Assembly: GCA_018067115.1 (NCBI GenBank)
Contig: JAGPVI010000348.1
Coordinates: 1 to 8,083 of the forward strand
From: Bizionia sp.
GTDB lineage: Bacteria; Bacteroidota; Bacteroidia; Flavobacteriales; Flavobacteriaceae
Length of the DNA: 8,083 bases
Direction of reading: 5' to 3'
The notes below the pieces were generated by a model, which made no database searches, was not told the DNA's origin, and saw nothing but the letters and a program-made list of their open reading frames with translations. Positions within the stretch are counted from its first letter, which is position 1. Each line of letters starts with the position of its first letter. A program made the position numbers and the translations under genes. This document shows, in pieces, positions 1-5,254 of the stretch.

Positions 1-1
1 G

Positions 2-94
2 AAAGAAGGCAAATTATACAGAGGATATGAGATAAGTCAGCTATTAGATGATAAAGCTGAAAATATCTCTACCTTTTCCGAAATAAATATATAA
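2..94 (+). CDS. C-terminal end of an unidentified protein (5' truncated by window edge)
   Basis: An open frame enters from the left edge and ends at the TAA at 92-94, giving 30 residues that start KEGKLYRGYE and finish STFSEINI. The other two forward frames and all three reverse frames contain stops in this stretch, which supports this being the true coding frame, although it is short. The tail is hydrophilic, with no membrane segment or recognisable motif, so I cannot name the protein. The gap to the sucD start is 64 bp and holds a candidate promoter, so this gene and sucD need not share a transcript. No terminator hairpin is visible between them, so read-through into sucD is also possible. 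Confidence 0.6.
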   Translation, partial: KEGKLYRGYEISQLLDDKAENISTFSEINI

Positions 95-123
95 AAATTA
101 TTAATAAATAGCGCTCAAAACCT

Positions 124-131
124 TATTTTTG
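124..131 (+). promoter_or_regulatory. Candidate -7 promoter element of sucD (TATTTTTG)
   Basis: TATTTTTG matches the Bacteroidota -7 consensus TAnnTTTG exactly and lies 27 bp before the sucD ATG, leaving a short A/T-rich leader. No good -33 TTG is present; the nearest similar triplet is TTA at 101-103, with a 20-bp spacer. The call rests on the -7 element and its position, and a TAnnTTTG match in A/T-rich DNA can arise by chance. Confidence 0.45.
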
Positions 132-158
132 CAGCGTTTTAAATTATAAACTATAGAG

Positions 159-1043
159 ATGAGCGTTTTAGTAAACAAAAATTCAAAAATAATAGTTCAA
201 GGATTTACTGGTAGTGAAGGGACTTTTCACGCAGAACAAATGATTGAATACGGGACTAATGTAGTTGGTGGTGTTACACCAGGTAAAGGTGGTCAAACAC
301 ATTTAGACAGACCGGTATTTAATACTGTTTCAGAAGCTGTTGAAAAAGCAGGGGCTGATACAACTATCATTTTTGTGCCGCCAGCATTTGCTGCAGATGC
401 AATTATGGAAGCTGCAGACGCAGGAATTAAAGTGATTATTACAATTACTGAAGGAATCCCTGTTGCAGATATGATTAAAGCTGCCGATTATATTAAAGGT
501 AAAGACTGTCGTTTAGTTGGTCCTAACTGTCCAGGAATTATTACTCCAGGAGAAGCTAAAGTTGGTATTATGCCAGGTTTTGTTTTCAAAAAAGGTACAG
601 TTGGTATTGTTTCTAAATCAGGAACTTTAACTTACGAAGCTGCCGATCAAGTTGTAAAGCAAGGACTAGGTATTACAACTGCTATTGGTATTGGTGGAGA
701 TCCAATTATTGGAACAACAACTAAAGAAGCTGTAGAGTTATTTATTAACGATCCAGAAACTGAAGCGGTAGTAATGATTGGTGAAATTGGTGGTCAATTA
801 GAAGCTGATGCTGCTAACTGGTACAAAGCTAGTGGTAGTAAAAAACCAGTTATTGGTTTTATCGCAGGTGAAACTGCTCCAGCAGGTCGTACAATGGGGC
901 ACGCAGGTGCTATTGTTGGTGGAAGTGATGACACTGCTCAAGCTAAAAAAGCAATTATGAGAGAATGTGGTATTCACGTAGTAGATTCTCCAGCTGAAAT
1001 AGGTAAGAAAGTTGCTGAAGTGTTAGCGAAAGTTAACGCATAA
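159..1043 (+). CDS. sucD: Succinyl-CoA synthetase (ADP/GDP-forming) alpha subunit
   Basis: SucD is the CoA-binding, phosphohistidine-carrying subunit of the TCA-cycle enzyme that converts succinyl-CoA, NDP and phosphate to succinate, CoA and NTP in the cytoplasm. The 294 residues match the usual length (about 290). The N-terminal Rossmann CoA-binding domain shows GFTGSEGT at 15-22 and VTPGKGGQTH at 39-48. GPNCPG is at 121-126 and the ligase domain carries SKSGTLTYE at 152-160 and GIGGDPIIGT at 177-186. The phosphorylated histidine is H248 in MGHAG, and E209 in GEIGG corresponds to the glutamate that contacts it in the family. The start at 159 gives a standard N-terminus (KNSKIIVQGFTG) and follows an A-rich leader. 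The beta subunit, which sets ADP or GDP preference, is not nearby. A strong terminator follows, so the gene appears monocistronic. No defects are seen. Confidence 0.97.
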   Translation: MSVLVNKNSKIIVQGFTGSEGTFHAEQMIEYGTNVVGGVTPGKGGQTHLDRPVFNTVSEAVEKAGADTTIIFVPPAFAADAIMEAADAGIKVIITITEGIPVADMIKAADYIKGKDCRLVGPNCPGIITPGEAKVGIMPGFVFKKGTVGIVSKSGTLTYEAADQVVKQGLGITTAIGIGGDPIIGTTTKEAVELFINDPETEAVVMIGEIGGQLEADAANWYKASGSKKPVIGFIAGETAPAGRTMGHAGAIVGGSDDTAQAKKAIMRECGIHVVDSPAEIGKKVAEVLAKVNA

Positions 1044-1057
1044 GCATTATATATTTT

Positions 1058-1096
1058 AAAAAAAAGGCTATCTACATTTAGATAGCCTTTTTTTTT
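1058..1096 (+). terminator. Rho-independent terminator after sucD
   Basis: A perfect 9-bp stem (AGGCTATCT at 1065-1073 with AGATAGCCT at 1080-1088) closes a 6-nt loop (ACATTT). It is preceded by eight A and followed by a run of T to 1096, and these can extend the stem by A-T pairs. It begins 15 bp after the sucD stop. The symmetric A and T tracts mean it could stop transcription from either side, but both flanking genes read rightward, so its job here is to end the sucD transcript. Confidence 0.9.
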
Positions 1097-1115
1097 GCTT
1101 TAAACTGAAATATAT

Positions 1116-1136
1116 TTATAGCTGAGACAGCTATAA
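1116..1136. repeat. 21-bp perfect inverted repeat in the sucD-M16 gap
   Basis: TTATAGCTG at 1116-1124 and CAGCTATAA at 1128-1136 are perfect reverse complements around a 3-nt AGA centre. It lies 20 bp beyond the sucD terminator T-run and about 250 bp before the next start codon. No T tract follows, so it does not look like a classical terminator. It could be an operator, a 3'-end stabilising hairpin from read-through, or chance in A/T-rich DNA. Confidence 0.5.
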
Positions 1137-1249
1137 TTTAAAAATCGTGAAAAGCTAAAGTGGCTAGTGCAATGACTTTTAATAAAGTTAATTATTCTCT
1201 TGTAAAAGTAGGTAATTGTATCAATATTTATAGGGTACTCTCTACATAG

Positions 1250-1278
1250 ATAGAATTCTATTGTTAAATTTTGTTAAA
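1250..1278. promoter_or_regulatory. Palindrome abutting a helically phased direct repeat, possible operator
   Basis: ATAGAATTCTAT at 1250-1261 is a perfect 12-bp palindrome. It overlaps by one base an 8-bp direct repeat, TTGTTAAA at 1261-1268 and again at 1271-1278, whose 10-bp spacing puts both copies on the same face of the helix. The cluster sits about 105-135 bp upstream of the M16 start, inside a gap that must contain a promoter. That arrangement suits a regulator-binding site. No known regulator consensus is recognised, and low-complexity A/T sequence makes chance a serious alternative. Confidence 0.3.
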
Positions 1279-1383
1279 GATTATGTAATCCATAATACTT
1301 ATTACTTCGTTGGATGTATTTTAGCCCACGAACTTTTTTATATAATAATGACTACTAAAAGTGGTTGACTAACCGTACCAAAA

Positions 1384-4356
1384 ATGAAACATTTAAAATG
1401 GATTGTTGTTATAATGCTTGTCGCATTTATTTACAGTTGTAAAGACAACAACAACGAAGCAGAGCTTACTGCTAAAACAGAAACTAAAAAGGATAGTAAT
1501 GGCTTTACCTACGAAACCGTGGCTAACGACCCTACAGGCTTGCGTTTATATACTTTAGACAATGGACTAAGTGTGTATTTAAGTAAAAACACAGACGAAC
1601 CTGCAATTCAGACGTTTATTGCCGTACGAGCGGGTTCAAATTACGATCCAAAGGAATCTACTGGTTTAGCACACTATTTAGAGCATATGGTGTTTAAAGG
1701 CACGCATAAAATTGGATCTATAGATTGGGAGAAAGAAAAAGTGTATTTAGATTCTATTTCTAACCTTTACGAGCAACATCGTGCAGAGCAAGACCCAGCT
1801 AAAAAATTAGAATTATACAAGAAAATAGACGAAGTATCGTTAGCAGCATCGCAGTTTTCTGTGGCCAACGAATACGACAAGATGACAAGTTCTATTGGGG
1901 CTACAGGTACCAATGCACATACGTGGTATGAAGAAACAGTTTACAAGAATAAAATTCCAGTTAACGAATTAGATAAGTGGTTATCTTTAGAGCAAGAGCG
2001 TTTTAGTACTTTAGTTTTACGTTTATTCCATACAGAGTTAGAAGCTGTTTTCGAGGAGTTTAATCGCGGTCAAGATAGTGATGGTAGAAAAGCTGCAACA
2101 GCAATGTTGGAAGGATTATTTCCTAATCATCCTTACGGTCAACAAAGTACAATAGGTACAGCCGATCATCTTAAAAACCCATCGTTAATAGATATCAATA
2201 ATTATTTCGACACCTATTATGTGCCAAATAATATGGCGATGGTATTAGTAGGAGATATCGATTTCGAGGAAACGATTAAAAAAGTAAACAAAACCTTTGG
2301 AACATTAGAAGGTAGAGAAGTTGTTCACCCAAAATTACCAACGGAAGAGCCACTTAAGGAAATCGTTGTTAAGGAAGTATTCGGCCCAACGTCAGAAAGT
2401 GTTTCTTTAGCATTTCGTTCTAAAGGGATAGATACGAAAGAACAGCAACTAGTAACACTTTGTGATATGTTATTAGCAAACGGGAAAGCAGGACTTATCG
2501 ATTTAAATTTAAAGCAAAAACAATTAGTTCAAGGTGCAGGTGCTTCAGCTTCATTTTTTAACGATTATGGATACCATAGATTCTACGGAGCTCCTAAAGA
2601 AGGGCAATCGTTAGATGACGTGAAAATGTTGCTTTTAGAGCAAATTGAATTACTTAAAAAAGGAGAATTCGAAGACTGGATGCTTACAGCAGTTATAAAC
2701 GATCTTAAAAAATCTCAATTAGAAGAATACGAAAATAATACAGGCTTAGCTTCTGCATATTACGAAGCGTTTATTCGTCACCAGAAATGGGAAGATAAAG
2801 TCTCGTTTTTAGATGATTTAAAAAAGATAACGAAACAAGAAATTGTGGATTTTGCAACTTCTTTTTACGGTGAAAATTATGTATTAACATATAAACGTAA
2901 AGGAGTAGATAACACTATTGTTAAAGTCTCTAACCCAGGTATTACACCAGTTCATTTAAACAGAGATAAATCGTCGGAGTATATAAAAACTTTTAATGCT
3001 ACAGAATCGAAGCCTTTAGCGCCTGTTTATGTAGATTATAAATCTGAGATTAAAGAAACAAGTACAGAAAACGGAATTAAAGTTTCTTATATCAACAATG
3101 AAACTAACGATTTATTTAACTTAAATTTTATTTTCGATATGGGAGCTAACAACGATAAAAAGTTGGAACTAGCTATCGGATATATTGCTTATTTAGGCAC
3201 TGAAAGATTTTCAGCTGAAGACTTAAAGAAAGAATTTTATAAGTTAGGTATCGATTATTCCTTTAGAGCAGGCTTAGAGAATACGTACGTGTCACTGAGT
3301 GGTTTAAAAGAAAATTTGCCTGCAGGACTAGAATTGCTAGAAAGCCTTTGGTCTTCTGCAAAGGCAGATCCAGAAGCATATGCTAAATATGTGGAGTCGG
3401 TTGCAAAAAGAAGAGAAAACAACAAGACGAATAAAGCTGCTATTTTACGTGGTGGATTATTAAATTATGCTAAATACGGTGAGGAGTCAGCGTTGCGTAA
3501 CATTATTTCAATTTCAGAAATGGAAGCGATTAATCCTCAAGAATTAGTAGATCTTGCTAAAGATTTAAAGAATTATAAGCAACGTATTTTCTACTATGGA
3601 AAAAACGTAGAGGATGCCGTTAGTGCATTAAATAAAAATCATAAAACAGCTAGCGATCTTAAAGAATACCCTGAAGCGCTTACATTTACAGAAAATGAAA
3701 CGGGTGGAAATGTATATTTTGTAAATTACGATATGGTGCAATCAGAACTAATGTTTTTAGCAAAAAGCAATGCTTTTAATGTTGAAGATATTGCAGTAAG
3801 CACCTTGTTTAATAATTATTTTGGATCTGGGTTATCTTCTATAGTATTTCAAGAAATACGAGAATCTAAATCATTAGCTTACTCTGCGTGGGCAAACTAT
3901 GCAATGGCTGGAGATAAGGCAGATTCTAATTATTTAATGGCTTATATGGGTACGCAAGCCAACAAATTACCAGAAGCGGTAAATGCAATGTTAGAATTAT
4001 TAAATAATATGCCAGAGGTAGAAGATCAATTTAATTCTGCAAAAGATGCGACTCTTAAAAAATTAGCAGCAGAGCGTATCACCAAATCAAATATTTTTTG
4101 GAATTACGAACGTTTGTTAAAACAAGGGATCGATAATGATAACAGAGAAGCTATTTATAAAGCAATAGAAAAAATGACTTTAGAAGATTTAAAATCATTT
4201 TTTAATGCTACAATTAAAGGCGGAAAGTATAACGTAATTGTTATTGGAAATAAAAATGATATCGATTTCAAGACACTTAATAAATTAGGTAAAGTGAAAG
4301 AGGTAGATGCCGACTATTTATTTAATTACGCAGCACCTTCAGACAGTAAAAGCTAG
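1384..4356 (+). CDS. M16 family (pitrilysin/insulinase-type) zinc metallopeptidase, lipoprotein
   Basis: This 990-residue protein is a two-half M16 peptidase that should cleave peptides in the envelope. A type II signal peptide is clear: K-containing start, hydrophobic residues 6-17, and lipobox IYSC with lipidated C19. The N-terminal catalytic half has the inverted zinc motif HYLEH (H97, E100, H101). Aligning ELEAVFEE with the insulin-degrading enzyme motif gives E225 as third zinc ligand and E218 as the accessory glutamate. NAHTWYEETVY at 177-187 is the substrate-strand motif. Residues about 112-160 form a charged, helix-like insert that lengthens the gap between zinc ligands. The C-terminal half lacks a zinc motif but keeps R826 and Y833 in REx(K/S)SLAYS context, seven residues apart as in the family. 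The ATG at 1384 is chosen because it directly yields the signal peptide. The gene lies alone between two terminators. Substrate is unknown. Confidence 0.93.
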   Translation: MKHLKWIVVIMLVAFIYSCKDNNNEAELTAKTETKKDSNGFTYETVANDPTGLRLYTLDNGLSVYLSKNTDEPAIQTFIAVRAGSNYDPKESTGLAHYLEHMVFKGTHKIGSIDWEKEKVYLDSISNLYEQHRAEQDPAKKLELYKKIDEVSLAASQFSVANEYDKMTSSIGATGTNAHTWYEETVYKNKIPVNELDKWLSLEQERFSTLVLRLFHTELEAVFEEFNRGQDSDGRKAATAMLEGLFPNHPYGQQSTIGTADHLKNPSLIDINNYFDTYYVPNNMAMVLVGDIDFEETIKKVNKTFGTLEGREVVHPKLPTEEPLKEIVVKEVFGPTSESVSLAFRSKGIDTKEQQLVTLCDMLLANGKAGLIDLNLKQKQLVQGAGASASFFNDYGYHRFYGAPKEGQSLDDVKMLLLEQIELLKKGEFEDWMLTAVINDLKKSQLEEYENNTGLASAYYEAFIRHQKWEDKVSFLDDLKKITKQEIVDFATSFYGENYVLTYKRKGVDNTIVKVSNPGITPVHLNRDKSSEYIKTFNATESKPLAPVYVDYKSEIKETSTENGIKVSYINNETNDLFNLNFIFDMGANNDKKLELAIGYIAYLGTERFSAEDLKKEFYKLGIDYSFRAGLENTYVSLSGLKENLPAGLELLESLWSSAKADPEAYAKYVESVAKRRENNKTNKAAILRGGLLNYAKYGEESALRNIISISEMEAINPQELVDLAKDLKNYKQRIFYYGKNVEDAVSALNKNHKTASDLKEYPEALTFTENETGGNVYFVNYDMVQSELMFLAKSNAFNVEDIAVSTLFNNYFGSGLSSIVFQEIRESKSLAYSAWANYAMAGDKADSNYLMAYMGTQANKLPEAVNAMLELLNNMPEVEDQFNSAKDATLKKLAAERITKSNIFWNYERLLKQGIDNDNREAIYKAIEKMTLEDLKSFFNATIKGGKYNVIVIGNKNDIDFKTLNKLGKVKEVDADYLFNYAAPSDSKS

Positions 4357-4371
4357 TCTCTTTAAAGTCTA

Positions 4372-4394
4372 AGTATTTTAATACTAAAAGTATT
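4372..4394. repeat. Three-part AGTAT/ATACT/AGTAT repeat after the M16 stop
   Basis: AGTAT (4372-4376), ATACT (4381-4385) and AGTAT (4389-4393) allow the central arm to pair with either neighbour, giving two mutually exclusive 5-bp hairpins just upstream of the terminator at 4400. The hairpins are weak and A/T-rich, so a real role is doubtful. Confidence 0.25.
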
Positions 4395-4399
4395 ACAGT

Positions 4400-4435
4400 A
4401 AAACCTCACTTTTTCTTATAATTGTGAGGTTTTTT
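4400..4435 (+). terminator. Rho-independent terminator after the M16 peptidase gene
   Basis: A perfect 10-bp stem (AAAACCTCAC at 4400-4409 with GTGAGGTTTT at 4424-4433) encloses a 14-nt A/T loop and ends in a T-run through 4435. It lies 43 bp past the M16 stop codon and separates that gene from the fabG operon. The loop is longer than usual, but the G/C-containing core and the T tract are typical of an intrinsic terminator. Confidence 0.85.
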
Positions 4436-4467
4436 GTATTTATAACCCGCAGTAATTATTATATTTG
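4434..4467 (+). promoter_or_regulatory. Promoter of the fabG operon (TTG, 23-bp spacer, TATATTTG)
   Basis: TATATTTG at 4460-4467 matches the Bacteroidota -7 consensus TAnnTTTG exactly, and a TTG at 4434-4436 lies 23 bp upstream as a possible -33 element, at the long end of the accepted spacing. The -7 element ends 24 bp before the fabG ATG. The -33 TTG falls in the last bases of the preceding terminator's T-run, so the two signals overlap. Confidence 0.6.
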
Positions 4468-4491
4468 AATACTAATTAATCATATAATAGA

Positions 4492-5238
4492 ATGAAGATT
4501 TTAGAAGGAAAAACAGCTATCATAACAGGAGCAAGTCGCGGAATAGGTAAAGGGATTGCTCAAGTTTTTGCTCAACAAGGCGCTAACGTCGCTTTTACAT
4601 ACAGCTCTTCTGTAGAAGCTGCAAACGAATTAGAAAAAGAATTAAATGCTTTAGGAGTTAAAGCAAAAGGATATAAAAGTAACGCTGCAAACTTTGATGA
4701 AGCACAAACACTTGCAGAAGAGGTAGTAAAAGAATTTGGAAGTATCGATATTTTAGTAAATAATGCAGGTATTACAAAGGATAATTTACTAATGCGAATC
4801 ACCGAAGATGATTTTGATAAAGTTATAGAGGTGAACTTGAAATCGGTTTTTAATATGACGAAAGCTGTGCAACGCACAATGCTTAAACAACGTAAAGGCT
4901 CTATTATTAATATGAGTTCTGTTGTTGGTGTAAAAGGAAATGCAGGACAAACAAACTACGCAGCTTCAAAAGCAGGAATTATTGGTTTCTCTAAGTCTGT
5001 AGCTTTAGAGTTAGGTTCTAGAAATATTAGAAGTAACGTGATCGCACCAGGTTTTATCGAAACCGAAATGACAGCGAAATTAGATGAGGAAACAGTAAAA
5101 GGATGGCGTAATGCAATTCCTTTAAAACGTGGTGGTACTCCAGAAGATATCGCTAATGTTTGTGTGTTCTTAGCCAGCGATATGTCGGCTTATATTACTG
5201 GGCAAACACTAAATGTGGATGGCGGAATGCTAACTTAA
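4492..5238 (+). CDS. fabG: 3-oxoacyl-[acyl-carrier-protein] reductase
   Basis: FabG reduces 3-oxoacyl-ACP to (3R)-3-hydroxyacyl-ACP with NADPH, the first reduction in each type II fatty-acid elongation round, in the cytoplasm. The 248 residues match the family (E. coli 244). Classical short-chain dehydrogenase features are intact: cofactor motif TGASRGIG at 12-19, NNAG at 90-93, N115 in VNLKS, and the catalytic S143, Y156 and K160 in NMSSVVG and YAASK, with the same 13-residue Ser-Tyr spacing as E. coli FabG. APGFIETEM at 185-193 and GQTLNVDGG at 237-245 are typical of FabG. Short-chain dehydrogenases are a large family, but overall likeness favours FabG over a paralogue. No other fab gene is in the window. 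The VWA gene starts 16 bp downstream, so fabG probably leads an operon. Confidence 0.93.
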   Translation: MKILEGKTAIITGASRGIGKGIAQVFAQQGANVAFTYSSSVEAANELEKELNALGVKAKGYKSNAANFDEAQTLAEEVVKEFGSIDILVNNAGITKDNLLMRITEDDFDKVIEVNLKSVFNMTKAVQRTMLKQRKGSIINMSSVVGVKGNAGQTNYAASKAGIIGFSKSVALELGSRNIRSNVIAPGFIETEMTAKLDEETVKGWRNAIPLKRGGTPEDIANVCVFLASDMSAYITGQTLNVDGGMLT

Positions 5239-5254
5239 TAGAATTTAAAAATTA

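Larger units (their letters stand above)
1097..1383. other. 287-bp non-coding gap between the sucD terminator and the M16 peptidase gene
   Basis: I see no plausible gene on either strand; the longest start-to-stop frames are a few codons. The region must hold the promoter for the M16 gene because a strong terminator closes it off from sucD. No convincing TTG...TAnnTTTG pair is visible: the closest matches are TAAATTTTG at 1265-1273, one base too long between TA and TTTG, and TATTTTAG at 1317-1324, with one mismatch. Inverted and direct repeats listed separately make up its other visible structure. Confidence 0.7.

Noticed and set aside
1071..1253. Near-repeat of TCTACAT(TT)AGATAG at 1071-1085 and 1241-1253
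   Set aside because: The first copy is part of the terminator hairpin; the second lacks TT and forms no comparable stem. One short imperfect pair in A/T-rich DNA is not evidence of a repeat element.
1265..1324. TAAATTTTG (1265-1273) and TATTTTAG (1317-1324) as the M16 promoter -7 element
   Set aside because: The first has one base too many between TA and TTTG, the second has a mismatch, and neither has a TTG at the required distance upstream.
4372..4394. Alternating AGTAT/ATACT arms as an anti-termination switch
   Set aside because: The hairpins have five A/T-rich pairs and do not share sequence with the terminator arms at 4400-4433, so they cannot switch it. Kept only as a weak repeat feature.
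4572..4877. 101-codon reverse-strand open frame
   Set aside because: It lies wholly inside fabG, whose motifs are intact, and its translation is low-complexity Ser/Ala/Phe-rich, typical of an antisense shadow.
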